Assembly: GCA_002803225.1 (NCBI GenBank)
Contig: NXFV01001958.1
Coordinates: 1 to 64,000 of the forward strand
Direction of reading: 5' to 3'
DNA from: Gamarada debralockiae
Taxonomy: Eukaryota > Ascomycota > Leotiomycetes > Helotiales > Hyphodiscaceae
Length of the DNA stretch: 64,000 nucleotides
Shown here: positions 1 to 11,771 of the stretch, in pieces
Position numbering within the stretch: position 1 is the first letter of the stretch
How the letters are laid out: every line of letters starts with the position of its first letter
Program-made: the position numbers and the translations under genes
Notes under the pieces: model-generated
Databases searched by the model: none
The model's input: the letters and a program-made list of their open reading frames with translations, nothing else
Told to the model about the DNA's origin: nothing

Positions 1-636
1 CATTCTATATCCAGGTTTTACTGTAGCTGACGGAAGTGGCGTGCTGTCTTGCATGAGAATCAAGCCACGGCTTACCTTACCAATATGGCTGCTGACCAAG
101 ATACTTCCCCGCCAGCGTGCGACCTGAACGCTAGAACAAAGATGCGTTGGTTGGCGGCGTTCTATAGTACATTGGGTTCCAGTCAATCGATATTGGATTA
201 CGAGCCGCCAATTATTGAAGGACAGAACCAGTGGTCAATTCCTCGTATTAGTGCAGAACAATAATTTTCCATTGAAATTTGAGCATTCACGTCCGCTCCG
301 TCCGCTTCTCCCTTCTGTAGTTCAGATCAAAGAACTAATCGCTCTGGCGAATTCGTTGCTTCGGATTTTTCTGTAGCAATGAGAGCCAGTCTACAGAATA
401 TGAACCTTACGTTATTATAGTCCCTATTTTTCGGCACCGCCTTCGTGCACTCAGACCCGACTTTCCGGCCCTCAGACGTCGATCTCAGACTGTCTGGCTG
501 TGTCCTGAAAAGCTGCTTCCTACACGTCTTGAAGTAGAACAAAATAAATATGCCAAAACTTACCTTAACAATCTTAGAGCAAGTCAACAAACACTCAAGA
601 TGTCTCAATCCTGTTCTCTTTTCGTAATCCAATTTC
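1..636. other. 5' edge region, no supported gene
   Basis: A 71-codon ORF starts at 49, but it has low complexity of support: no recognisable domain and no clear splice continuation. The pyrimidine-rich tract ending in TAG near 26 could be a 3' splice site of a gene that begins before the window, but the frames that follow close quickly. I assign nothing here. Confidence 0.3.
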
Positions 637-1652
637 ATGAACATAACTGATACTAATGTCATCATCAATGGTCATGCCGCTGGGATATCCGAGCTCAGTA
701 TCAGAGAGCCTCGAACCGTTCTCTTGGTAATATTTCTCGCCATGTTTGGATATTTTGCACAAAATGGGTTTAAGCATACAATCATCGCCAGTTCTGGAAC
801 AGCAAAAGTAAGTCAGGAAGACATCAAGGTGCCTATAATATCTGTATCCAAATTTTGGCTGACACCTATCTCTCAACTAGCTCTTCTCTCACATGTTCTG
901 GCGGCAATCGGTGAATTCGCGCTCTATTATTTTCAATGGTACCGTCAGGATGCTTTCCATCCCCACAGGGCAGGCGAACTTGCCCTATTCCTTTGCATCG
1001 TCCAATCCGTCACGAATCTCCAAATGGTCAAACACCTGCGCAAAGGTCATCCTTATATTGTTCGTAAGTCTCTCGAATCCTCCACAAATGAGCGAACAGT
1101 CGATGTAACTTGCTGTTACTAACAAAGAAACAAGGCCCATCTTACCAAGCCGGTTCTTCCCTACGCACCATTACAATGTTGCTCGCATACGTTACTCAAT
1201 CTCCCACGCTGTACACGGACGCCATGATGCCTCTTCATAGTTTCTTTTGGGTCAGAGTTTCCTTCTCTCTCTTCGGCACCATTGGATTGGATGCTCGGTT
1301 CAAGGAGAACGTCAATGAGGAGGAAATATATACTCTTGCTGTTTTCGGGGTGCCGTGATTGGAGTAGGAATGTCTGAGAATATATATGCGGTCACGATAT
1401 ATCTTGGAGTGGTATGGACGCTTGGTATGTTGAACAAGTGGACGAGAGGTCAATTGGATCGAGACGAGTGAGTTCTTTATTTGAGATCTTTCCCTATTCA
1501 AGATAATTAAGTCGTTCATCAGGGATCTCAATCTTCAGACAACTGGCTTTGTCAACATGCTCAAAACTATTGGGCTCTGCAATTTCAAAAGCTCCAGATC
1601 GGCTGCCTGTAAGAGGAAAGAGTCAATACGGACCCACTCATTGGAGATCTAA
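637..1652 (+). pseudogene. Multi-pass membrane protein gene with one frameshift
   Basis: I do not recognise the family. Exon 1 (637-1063) encodes several hydrophobic helices. A GTAAGT intron (1064-1134, CTAAC branch) joins in phase to exon 2 at 1135. That frame meets a stop at 1356. The adjacent frame, entered at a GGGG run near 1347-1350, continues a convincing transmembrane helix (GAVIGVG...YLGVVWTLGML) to 1467. A second intron (1468-1522) leads to a final exon ending at 1652. One extra G in the run would make a single protein of roughly 275 residues with about six helices. It is therefore either a recent pseudogene or a local sequence error. Its neighbours give no functional hint. Confidence 0.55.
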
Positions 1653-2344
1653 AGGGTGATAGCTAGTCAGAACCCATAGCAAGGTTTGGACATTACAATC
1701 GACGAGAGTCGAAGATATAGAAGGCGAGATTCAATGTCTCATGCGGGTTCATGCTTGACGTCTGTCAGTTGAGCTATATTTTGGGGGCGGAATATAGTGG
1801 CATTTCTAGACCTAGCTGATATCTCAGGAGCTGAAATACAAGGAGGGGAAGAGCTCTCTTATATCACAAAAGAGGGGAAAATAGAGGCTATACCTGATTA
1901 GGCAGTTCCAACCAACAACGTCTGTCCGGTTGCGAAAGAGCCAATATAGAGATACCCTGTTTCATTGAAAGGACATCGTAGAGCTGGAAATGTTTAAATA
2001 AGATTTATGACCCCAAGTTCGAGAGTTCTTAGCTTGAGAAGCAAAGCAACGCGATGCTGAATAGAATATGTCAAGCTGTAAGCTAGAAAGGGTTGCGAAA
2101 ACTTGCCGACAAGCGAACCGAAATATGGTGGATTATGGGGCCTTGTAATTCCAGGTACGCCTTAGCTGTCCCAGAAAAAAAACAAACCTAAAGCCGCTTC
2201 AAGGAGTGAAATTGTGACGTTTTGACTTGTTCTTAGTTGCAATAACGCCAATAAAGCTCGGACGCCAGAATTCAGTCTCCGCCCCTCAGATCGTAACGTC
2301 AGCTATCTTCATTCCCACGATATATTCACTTTACCGTCAATAAT
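1653..2344. other. Intergenic, no gene seen
   Basis: This stretch has stops in all frames and no domain signal. It presumably holds the 3' end of the membrane gene and the promoter of the F-box-like gene. Confidence 0.5.
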
Positions 2345-3457
2345 ATGAAGGGTACAGGCTTCGGAAAAGCTTTGATGGGTATCTTCAAACGACCTACGAA
2401 GTCCGACCTCGGCAGGACGGAAATTATACCTCAGCCAGAACCCAACACTCTGCCTGGACTGCCCGTCGAGCTTCTACTCCATGTTGTGCAATATCTGCCT
2501 CTCTCTTCCGCCGTAATCTTGGCTCTCTGCTCAAAACAACTTCAAAAGACGTTAGGCTCCAAATATTTCCAGGATCTTGAGAAGGGGAAGCGAGAATGGC
2601 CGAAGATGTCCTATCGTGTGCCAACTTTCACCGAGCATCAAGAGCAGAAGGACAAGTTCCTCTTACTCCTTGAGAGCGACGATGATAAGAAAATCTTCTG
2701 TCATTTCTGTCAGAAGTTACATCTGCCCGATAAGACTTATTCGGATCTGCGGATGGACAGACCGTGTTCGTACACTGGCTGGGCTTGGGGCCTTTTCGGC
2801 TACTATGCAACGACATTTTCTCGGCTTCATTTCGAGATGAATCGATATCGTAAGGGAATTGATATAAGCGATATCTTGTACCAGCTTTCGCGAACGGTGA
2901 CGGTGTACGAAGACGGTTCGACGCATCAGCGGACTTTCGTCCCTCGAGTCCTCTCTGGAAGCCTCTACTTACGCACACAGCACTGGATTTTACTTCCACC
3001 AAATCGGCCACCAAAAATTCCATCTTCATACTTCCATTGGGAAGTTTGCAATCATATGGAAAGCTTTGGAAATCCGTCACCTGGCTTTCTCACGAGGACT
3101 CTCCAACGTCGGCTGCTCGAATACGAAATCGGCGAAAACTTAACGCCTTCGGGATTCATAGATCAGTGCAGAGGTTGTCTAACAGAATTTCAGATTGATA
3201 TTAAAGATTTACAATATCAAGGAACGGCGATTGTAATCAGTGTATGGCAAGAATTTGGGGAAGTTTTGACTCCTTTCGACCCAAAATGGAGGGACCATTT
3301 TATTCCAGCTTATTTATCCACTGGGTCTTCGTTTGCTCGAGGAAGTATAAAAGAACAATTCGAAGGAAATCCATTTGATTTTGAGGGACATCGGACAAAA
3401 ATTGCAGACGGCAATCTTTTGATCAAGCGTTTTGGTCAGATAATTTTGCATAGATGA
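2345..3457 (+). CDS. F-box-like protein, single exon
   Basis: A 370-residue intronless ORF. Residues about 38-75 read LPGLPVELLLHVVQYLPLSSA followed by ILALCSKQL. This matches the fungal F-box pattern: LPxELLLxVxxYL, then a hydrophobic helix with a conserved Cys. F-box proteins bridge Skp1 of SCF ubiquitin ligases to substrates. The remaining 290 residues would be the substrate-recognition part; they have no repeats I can name and include Cys pairs (FCHFCQKLH near 118, CRGCL near 275) that could bind metal. The family expands greatly in Leotiomycetes and target specificity cannot be inferred. The start is the first Met of the ORF and fits the family layout. Confidence 0.75.
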   Translation: MKGTGFGKALMGIFKRPTKSDLGRTEIIPQPEPNTLPGLPVELLLHVVQYLPLSSAVILALCSKQLQKTLGSKYFQDLEKGKREWPKMSYRVPTFTEHQEQKDKFLLLLESDDDKKIFCHFCQKLHLPDKTYSDLRMDRPCSYTGWAWGLFGYYATTFSRLHFEMNRYRKGIDISDILYQLSRTVTVYEDGSTHQRTFVPRVLSGSLYLRTQHWILLPPNRPPKIPSSYFHWEVCNHMESFGNPSPGFLTRTLQRRLLEYEIGENLTPSGFIDQCRGCLTEFQIDIKDLQYQGTAIVISVWQEFGEVLTPFDPKWRDHFIPAYLSTGSSFARGSIKEQFEGNPFDFEGHRTKIADGNLLIKRFGQIILHR

Positions 3458-3839
3458 GGAAGTCGACGATGCGATTCTCACCGAGAGGCAACACCACGAA
3501 AATAAACATGAAAATTGAAATCGTAGTCTGACCCGTGCTCTTTCTTGCCAATTATCATTTCAAAAAGCCGCGAATCCGCAAGAAAGTTATCTGCGAATTC
3601 AGGTGAGGTTTCTTTCCATCTCAACCCGCAAGCCTCCCGTCGCTTCCCTTTTCACTCCTTCCGTTTGAAGTTTGTGACGAGCAGAACACACCACATCAAA
3701 ATGGCAAGAGGTAGCAGGAGCAACTTCCCATTGATATTGAAAAATCCATTAGCGCGACTCTGTTTGTTTACTTGTTCCCGGTTCCTCTCGTCGTAAGTCT
3801 ATTCTTCTCTCTTCAGGTCACTAGTTGATAAGATCCACG
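3458..3839. other. Intergenic, possible 5' leader exon
   Basis: An 83-codon ORF (3545-3796) ends near a good 5' splice signal, GTAAGTCT at 3792, with a CAG acceptor near 3816. It may be a spliced leader or an N-terminal exon of the next small gene, but the joined frame closes at once. No firm call. Confidence 0.3.
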
Positions 3840-4238
3840 ATGAACACAACGACTGATCTGTGCGCTCAAATCGATGCAGCAGCAACGATCAGTGCGGCAT
3901 CCGGACTGTTCCAATGTCTCATTGGTTCTGGAATGGGTGTTGTATTTGTTCGTTGGTGCTGGGTCGGATTCCGTAGGAAGTTACGTACCCCCCAAGCCCC
4001 CGAATCCAACGAGCAGCCCACAGAACTCGCCACCCTCCCTCACTCTGTCATCGAGGACTTGATCAAAACCAACAAGGCTCTCACCAAGAGTATTGGCGAG
4101 CTTACTGAGGAAGTCAAACATCTCCGAGAGGCTCGCCAGCGCGAGTCGGTGGGAGAGATCGGGCCCGTGATTGACGATATCACTCAAAGTATGCAAAGGA
4201 TGCTGACTTTGCTAGGCGCTCCGGCGCGTCGAGCTTAG
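3840..4238 (+). CDS. Small membrane/coiled-coil protein, hypothetical
   Basis: A 132-residue ORF; I chose the second Met (MNTTTDL...) because the first three codons upstream look like leader. Residues about 12-40 are hydrophobic and glycine-rich (SAASGLFQCLIGSGMGVVF), consistent with one transmembrane helix followed by a basic WVGFRRKLR stop-transfer. Residues about 62-110 form a likely coiled coil (VIEDLIKTNKALTKSIGELTEEVKHL). No family is recognised. The layout suggests a tail that oligomerises next to a membrane. The coding assignment rests on this ordered architecture only. Confidence 0.5.
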   Translation: MNTTTDLCAQIDAAATISAASGLFQCLIGSGMGVVFVRWCWVGFRRKLRTPQAPESNEQPTELATLPHSVIEDLIKTNKALTKSIGELTEEVKHLREARQRESVGEIGPVIDDITQSMQRMLTLLGAPARRA

Positions 4239-5465
4239 TCTCGGCCGTCGGGGCCCCCGCCGTAAGTCTGCTATCTAAGGGTTGGTAGGGAAGGGGGATA
4301 GCAGCTGGGCCAACGGGGGCCCTCCTGTACCGAGCTGGTGCGTCAACGTCGCACAGGAGTCCAGTACCTCAAGCATTTCGAGGTTTGAGGGAAGCCAAAT
4401 CCAGCTCACGCCATTCTCTTGAATCGTTCAAAGCCAGTGAGTCATCTCCGTCTCGACCCCTTCTACCTATGCATATACTGACACTGGATTGAACAGATCG
4501 ACCTTGCCGTCTTCCTCCACGAACCAACTCCCCCCTCCTCTCAATGCCGAACATGAGCAGACAGTCTACCCCAAGACAGCGACACAGCGACATCACCCAT
4601 CAGGGATCTCGTCTGCACCTGGGATGATTCTCAAACCACACACAACGGTTGATTTGGGAGGTGGAAGACTAGGAGAAGGTTGCGACTCCGCGCTTGAAAG
4701 TGATCAGATGGCAGACAAAGAGACCAATATCCTGTCTCTCAGTTGGTACTTTATGAGTCTTCAAGAATAGTTCAGATACCGAAATGAAGTACCGTGCTCT
4801 TCCAAGTGCTTGAGGTCCATTGGCTGTTCCCTTATCAAGATCGAATGAAGACAAGCGTCTGGGTCATCTAGTCTAATTGAAGAACTGGGGCTGTCGGTTG
4901 TCTACTTAATTTCTTTCCAGCAGCCGAAGGGTCCAAATGTCGGTTCATTACTCGTTCCGTATCCGTGATTGATGTCGAGGAGGCTGTTGAATGATTTCGT
5001 TTCGCACCGGTCTGTATTCGACCAGAGTCCGCCTTTGACTCTACCCCGCAATCCACCAATTGACCCTTTCTGGACATAGTCTGGATCTACAGATCGCCGC
5101 ATATGCAAGTCTGCATGGCATGCCTTGGCATATAACTTGTTTATACCCAATTACCTGATTCGTGAAAGCATTTCAGGATGGATTTAATTTCGAGTTCGCG
5201 ACCTCCTCAACGTCGTCCCATTTAGGCAATGGAGCACGTTTCAATTGGTTGAGCTTGTCTCCAACTTTGAAGAGAGCTAGGAATGAACTCCTTGGTCAAG
5301 GAGAATTGACTCCTTCATCTATTTCATTTAAGATCCAACTCTACCACAGCCTCCCGTTTCTCGACACTGATCTTGCCTTCCACCCGCAACTTCTCAACAT
5401 CTCGAGATCACTTACCAACTGCCAACATATCCAGCAACAACAGTAACCATAACGGAGAGCTCGAC
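4239..5465. other. Intergenic, GC palindromes near 4250
   Basis: No supported gene. The sequence CGGGGCCCCCG (about 4249-4259) is itself near-palindromic, and CGGGGGCCC recurs about 60 bp later (about 4313). The two could pair and may mark the 3' end of the small upstream gene. A 93-codon ORF at 4489 has no coding support. The 5' part of the next pseudogene's leader lies at the right end. Confidence 0.4.
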
Positions 5466-6388
5466 ATGAATTCCTCAGGGGAACACGAACACGTCGGTGA
5501 TGCTCTTAAACGCATACGAACTGCAGGAAGCATTTCGATTCCGCCAGAGCTCTTCGAAAATCTCTATCTATCTCAGAATGTAGTGAAAGGCGATCTTCGG
5601 ATAACATTCGCTAATCCTATCCCATGTGTAAATTCTCTCTCTCTCTTCCATGCATATCAGTGAAGCTAAACGCTAAACTGTGCTATTGGGGTTTCCTACT
5701 CGCCCTCACACCCTCTCATGTATTCTCATGGGATGCCGAGGATCTGGCCTCCTGGAGCCTCTGACATCGGAGCGTCCTACTTCTTCAGCGGCCTCATGGT
5801 CCTCGGCGGCGTCGGTGAATTCCTTCTTGGAAACACCTTTCAAACCATAGTCTTTACAGCATTCGGTTCGCCCCAATCCCCTGACTTTCTGTCCTCCCTC
5901 TAACATCAAACCCGCAGCTGCATTCTGGCTCACATTCGGCGCAAACCTAACCCCCTGGTACGTCACCTACTCCACCTACGCCACGGATCCCGCGTCACCC
6001 CTAAGAGGTTTAACCTCGCCCTAATTCGCAGCGTCCTTGGCCTTCTTCCTCATCATCATGGGACTTCTCTGCACCACTACGTGGCCTCCGTGCGTATCAA
6101 CCTCTTCTTCTTCTCCATCTTCCTCTTACTTATCCCCACTTTTTGTTTTTTTGCTTGGCACGAGCGTTTTGGTATAATGCTCAGGGTGATTTGGGGAAGG
6201 GATTGAAGTTGCAACATGCGGGTGGTGCGTTGGCGTTTGTGGTTTGTTTGTTAGGGTGGTATCTTTTTACGGTGCTGATGCTTGCTGTGGTGGACTTTCC
6301 GCTTGAGTTGCCAGTGGGTGATTTGTCGGGTTATGTTAAGGGGGCTAGCGAGAAGAGAGCTACTAAGGAGGGGAGGGGTCGCGACTGA
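5466..6388 (+). pseudogene. GPR1/FUN34/YaaH family transporter, broken
   Basis: The family comprises six-helix plasma-membrane proteins involved in acetate or ammonium export/uptake (yeast Ato proteins). The N-terminus ends with the family-type stretch PPELFENLYLSQNVVKGDLR and the NPxP motif at about 5610-5628. Helix 1 (GFLLALTP) is in one frame, LSCxLMG in a second, and GASDIGASYFFSGLMVLGG in a third. After an intron near 5864-5921, the GANLTPWY segment runs into a TAA (about 6019) where the family has a coding residue. Another frameshift near 6148 precedes the last helices (LLGWYLF...VDFPLELPVGDLS). At least four independent lesions make it non-functional as it stands. Codon usage switches to G/T-rich from about 6170. 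Confidence 0.85.
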
Positions 6389-6518
6389 TTGCAGTACAAT
6401 ATGGCAATAGTTGAGTCAATGGCATGTTCGAGGCTGCAGGTCCGAGAGCTTCTCTTTCATCCCCACACCTTGTAATCCCTAGGCCATCGCACATCAACAA
6501 ACTCCTCTCCCAAGGGCC

Positions 6519-9500
6519 TTACGAGCCCTTCCACTTCCCAAATCTCTGATAATCCCTAAATAGCGTCCCAAACACCGCCCTACCACTCGAATCCAACCCA
6601 TCACTAATCATCCTCCTCATTTCCGGCGTAGTAGTATCGAAAATAGCATACAGAGCTAGAATCATCTTCTCCCTCACCTCAGGCAGCATCTTCATCTCAA
6701 GCTGCAACTGAACGTACAACATAAGGACGAATCGCATATGTTGGCCTGCCATTCTCTTCGCTTTGTCTGTTGCGGATGTGAGATTGTTGTGCCTAGATCT
6801 CGTGACCGATGAGACGCTGGGGTCGCAGATCAGTGTTACGAGACGAGCGAAGGCTACTGCATGCTTGGCCTTTAGTTGGTGCTTGGGGGATGAAAGCCAA
6901 GGAGGCTGAGCGAAGAGTTTACTGGTTTTGGATGTGGAGTGCGGGAGGGGCGTGAAGAGGCAGCGGAGAAGGGACTGCATTGCTTGCACGACGAGGTGGA
7001 AGTGGCCTTCGAGTTTTAGGCGATGGGATGTGAGGAGGGTTTGGAAGAGTTGGCAGAGTTGCGTGTAGATGGTACTGGCGCGGGTTGGACGGAGGCGAGG
7101 CCCGTTTCGGGAACAGATAATCGTAATGCTGCCTAGGGTACTGTCGATATTCCATTGGTTCATGGCACGACTCTGGAGAGTTTGTTAGATGAGCGTGATA
7201 AGTTGTGGGAGAAGTAGTACCTTTGTTCGGAGCATCAGGGCCATGGTCTCGCTGTTGAGACAGAATTGGCGAACTATGGTGTTCTTCCACAGATGGCTGC
7301 AGAGTTTAGAATAAGCGGTGCATAGGTCAAAGGAATCTTCTTCATCACCCTCGTCTGTGGATGATTGTGAATCTGACAGATGTTAGCGTCGAATCTTGCT
7401 GGAGACATGGCACGGCAAACCTTCGCAGGCCATAATGAGATGCCTCAGGGCAAATAATTTATCCAGCGTCAAGCTGGCTGGACTATCTCTAAGAAGAGAA
7501 TTGAGCAAAGCCAGCTTTTCAGCTTGATCCTTTCTTTTTCGAGTGATGAGGGCATGAACTTTCTCCACGATGGCCTGCCTGCCATACACTGTCGAAATAT
7601 CTCCTCTGAAGGAGGAGTCAATAACCTCCACTTCAGCAGACTGAGCACTTGTTGAGATGAAAGTCTCCAACAGCCTCGCAACGTCCATGTTGGTTTCGTC
7701 CAGCGAGGCACTGAAGGACTTCGCTGCATCTACCACGTTGGCTAACTCTGATCCATCAACCCCTGATTTTGAAAGCGCGTCAAGGACGGAGCGGATCGTA
7801 AGGAACTTTTCCGCTTGCTTGTCCGGCTTGCTTGATTTCTTAGTCTTCGCAAGAAGACCCTCTAGCTGAGCTAGCAGACAAGTCTTGAATGATGCGTTGA
7901 TACTCATAAGATCGGCTCTTGATATGATAGCAAGATCATTGAGTTGGGTCTCTTTAGCAACAAAACCCTGTAGGAGAATTTCAAATACGGCAACTAGAGC
8001 GAAGTCCAACTTGTGAGTCTTCTTGCCGTCTGCTTTAGTCTTTAATTTCTTTCGCAAGTGGCTCATAGCATCCAATGTGTATTCGCGATTCCGAAGCTGA
8101 TCAAGATTGGCGGTAATGTGAGACACTATCCTCCTCACAAGCTCTTTGAATAAGGCAAGACTGACATCCAGACTGTCTATCTTTGCTGATGCCAAAGAAT
8201 CTGCAAGAGTTAATAAATCTTGGTATTTCATGCCCTCGTAGACGGTCGGTCGCTGCATGATCTTGGCTTTCAAGCTGAGTACTGCAGGGTCGATAGCAGC
8301 TGATGCTGAAGAAGGTCCTTCGTTAGCGTCTTCGGTAGAAAAGTTGGAAATAGGAGCCCAGCTTTTCATGACACGTTCCCTGTCCTTCCTGGAAAAGGTT
8401 TGTAATGGCAATTGAAGCAGGCATTGGACTGCGAACGAATTGGTAGTAGGGGACTTCGTCAATGGATTGTCCGTGTTGGTCTCTGAGCACAACATAATGT
8501 CAATAATCTGACTGATGAGCCTTGTGTTATTGAGAACTTTGTCGTTGCTCAACATAGAAGTCCACAAGCCGGAAAACGCATCAGGATTGTTGCGAAGCCA
8601 GGTGTTGAGCTGGGATGGGGGGTTGTCCTGGGGTACAGAGGCTATCCAGAAAACCGTCTGTAACAATCCTCTGAAAGAGTCGCCCTTCATTCCGAATCCG
8701 ATGCTATCCAAGTTAGTCTACGATTCGAATTACTGAGTGAGATGGAATCCTTACTCCAAAACCTTTGGATACTCGACAAAAATGCAGTGAACATATGACC
8801 ATAACATCCAGCCAATCCCACGATATAGTGTGTTGAGGGTCGAACCGCACTTTTCCTCACCCAGCTCCTGGTCACTACTCAAATCTCGCAGCAGTACCTT
8901 GAAATCTAGAGCTAACGAGTGGAGGAGATCGAGTACTGGCTTTCTGACTACGGTCCCGAGACTTGTTTCATTTTTTGATGCAGTCCATGCAGCACAAGCA
9001 CATCGCAGAACCTCCAATGTTTCGAGCTCCACAGTGTTGCCTTCAACAACATCGAGGAGACTACTTTTCCCAAATTTACCTGATAGCGAGTCAAATGGCA
9101 CAGCTTGTTGTTCCCAAAGGGCTGACACTTCTTCAAGGCCAGCTTCAGTAATCCATTTAAGTGTTCGAGAAAGTATTCTCCAAGACCGCCATTTATACCT
9201 TCCATCTAGTTTCTCGGAGGTGGCATTGTCGAACATGATCTGAAAAAGACGTAATTCAATGGCATCGATGACTTCCTCATGAGTGATTGATCCGGCCATG
9301 GCTTCGAGGATAACGCAGACGGCATCTGGATGCTCTGTGATTTGCGACGATAGCCAATCTAGTAACTGGCTTATTTGGATGACGGTAAGTGAAGCCTCCA
9401 TAATTATGGAGAACTCGATCTGTAGAACTTCATCCTCCCAAGCACTGAATAGCGCCATCGAAAACAAACGAGCGTCCTTTCGCAGCTTCTCAAACTCAAC

Positions 9501-11114
9501 GAGCTGACTATACCAGTGGCGGATGAACGTCGACAGGTCTCGTGCCTTCGCAAATGCGTTCATTAGAGGGACAAGGACTTCCGAGATGACCCGTACATAT
9601 ATATCTGTCCATGTTGGTGCAAGGGAAGTAGCCGTGATCCGAGTCAAAAGCTCCTGAAGTAAATCTGTGTCGTCATGTGGTATTAAGAAAACATTTGCAT
9701 CAAGCTTCAGGATTGTGGCCAATAAATCCCAGTTCGTACTGCCTTCAAGAAAGCCATACTCTGACGTAACTGAGCGTAGGGTCGAGAGCTCAAGATCGAC
9801 TCTGTACTTTATCGCACTCTGAATCATCGCCCGAATAGCCTTGCCATTATCCTTGGCCCGTTGGGGTGGCATAGCTTCTCGGAGTGTAGTGAAGACAGTC
9901 TGGAGCCAGGATTCATCATTTGGCCGCCGCCGCCGCCGTGACCCTTGGGTTTGGATCGATCGTATCGCTACTTCAAAGAGTATTGGAGCATTCACAGAAT
10001 TTTCTATGACGGAGATCCTGGTTAGCGTATTCAGAAGATCCGAATCAGCATCTGCAGTTTTGGCCGCTTTTGCGGGAATCATGATATTCCGAGCTACCAG
10101 CTGCTCCATCTCGTCCATCCAGTCGTTAGGAGCTGCTCCAGTCTCCATAACTTTGAGAAGGGACAGCAGGGGCTGCGAGCAGTAAAGAGAGAACTGCATC
10201 AGGTCCTCGTTTCCCACCATACGAGAATTCCATATGTCGATAAAAGGGGAAAGCCAAAACATCATATTAGCCGTATCCAGAGCCTTCTGTCCCTTTAAAG
10301 ATGCGAGGCACAGAGAAAGCCATGATCCCAGAACCTTCGCAGCGTCCTCAGCTGACGTCCTGATCACAGACTTCATATATTCCGTTGAGAACGCAGTGGT
10401 TCGTCCGACCTCAGATATTTCGGATGTGGCCTTCGTAAAGCGGACCATTTGGCGTATTGCTGCAAAAGTAGCTGCAAGCAGTTTCTGGACATGGTTCCCC
10501 GAGTCACTGGTTGTTGCGACGAGCTCTCCCGACCGTTTCCGTTTCTTGGATACCTTCAATGGCTTATCTTCCTTTTCTGAACCGACATTTGATGTGTTTT
10601 TGACTACCTCCTCACTGCTGGCGGCTTTCTGTGCCTCCTCCAACGTTTGTCGTAGAATAGTCATGAACTTTCTCTCGCTGAGCATTCGCGCCGTACTCGG
10701 TAGGGGTATACGTCGTATGAGGTGGTAGAACAGAATCCATGAATTCGGAGTTTTTCTAGTCATAGAATCAATACGGTTTTCAGTATATCCGCCTAGGATC
10801 CTACCTTGGTACATCGTCCTTGGGAGCTTGTAATCTCTTCAACAGCCATCTCAACAGCCATTCCTCTCTTCCATGATATATAGGCCCCCTAGAATTCTCC
10901 CCCGAATCAAAATTTTGTGCAACAGATCTTCCAACATCCTCCAGATCGATTCCAATAAACTTCGCAGCTTCAATAAGCTGGTCTTCGAAGGACGCAGAGT
11001 CCTTTTCTAGCTCCGCAAGCTTTTCTTGCGCAGCGCGAGATTTGGACGCCTATTCAAAAACATGTCAACTTATTAAATTCTTCCAAAATCCAACGAAAGA
11101 AGTATTCTTACCAT
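6519..11114 (-). CDS. URB2: Urb2/Npa2-type ribosome biogenesis protein
   Basis: Urb2 is a nucleolar factor required for early assembly and processing of 60S pre-ribosomes (27S pre-rRNA). Six exons join in phase: 11114-11112, 11049-10805, 10755-8755, 8703-7421, 7372-7221 and 7172-6519, giving 1445 residues. The N-terminus (EKDSASFEDQLIEAAKFIGI) and the C-terminal block near QWNIDSTLGSIT ... LPEVREKMILALYAIFD...GLDSSGRAVFGTLFRDYQRFGKW fit the family. Most of the body is helical-repeat-like. The first exon carries only the ATG before a GTAAG intron. A short CGG/CGC run at about 9926-9940 encodes an Arg stretch. It shares a 284-bp divergent promoter with MIC10. The frame is intact throughout. Confidence 0.9.
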
Positions 11115-11398
11115 CAATTCTCATCTGCGTCGCAAAATCGCAAACTTCTCATCCACAAAATCTGCCCGGCGTCAAGGAAATAAAAATATCTGGCACATGA
11201 CGGCAGAAAACTCCAGACCATGCCGCTTTGAGCGCAGTTCCTCACCGAACTCAAAAGTCGCCAGGAAACCGGATCACCTCAAAACTACATTACAAGCTCT
11301 CTACCACCTATTAAACTCGTCATTCGCAACTCGCGGTATGTCAATTGGCTCTGCAAGCTTGCATTAAGTGCTGAGATTCGTTATAGGTGTTAACAAAC

Positions 11399-11771
11399 AT
11401 GCCCGAGACGTCAATCGCACCCCCTTCGGTCTCGCGACCTAGCAAGCCTGTTTCGGAAGCTCTTCTGAACGAGAAAGTGAGTTCCCCTCTCTCATTCATA
11501 GCTCTCAGTTGGAGCTTTATTGACGAAAAAGGATCTGAGGATGGTTGGCTGACGATTTGGTGTGCTGTAGTGGGATCGCTGTCTCTCCTCCCTCCTCATC
11601 CGATCATCACTTGGTCTATCCTTCGGTGTTGTCTTCTCGGTCCTCCTATTTAAGAGGAGAGCATGGCCTGCGTGGATCGGTCTTGGATTTGGAGCCGGCA
11701 GAGCATATGAGGAGTGTAACGGGTCATTTTTGAGGACGGGGAAGGAGGGCATTAGGATTCAGAGACCTTGA
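11399..11771 (+). CDS. MIC10: MICOS subunit Mic10
   Basis: Mic10 bends the inner mitochondrial membrane at crista junctions as an oligomer within MICOS. Exon 1 (11399-11476, 26 codons) and exon 2 (11571-11771) are joined by a 94-bp intron (GTGAGT...GTAG), giving 92 residues, the usual length. Exon 2 encodes the conserved KWDRCLSSLLIRSSLGLSFG, with the first hairpin helix, a positively charged KRR loop, and the second helix containing the GxGxG motif (GLGFGAGRAYEEC) needed for oligomerisation. A possible 5' UTR intron (GTATGT near 11338 to TAG near 11386) lies upstream. The gene is divergent from URB2. Confidence 0.93.

Noticed and set aside
4489..4770. 93-codon ORF
   Set aside because: No domain, no splice partner and composition similar to intergenic DNA.
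5718..5903. Separate short membrane gene
   Set aside because: It is one in-order segment of the broken GPR1/FUN34/YaaH gene, not an independent protein.
9926..9940. CCG/CGC trinucleotide run as a microsatellite
   Set aside because: Only about five units, in frame, encoding a short Arg stretch in URB2.
9841..10728. Long plus-strand ORFs (114 and 164 codons)
   Set aside because: They lie antisense to the intact URB2 coding frame and have no domains; they are shadows of its codon usage.
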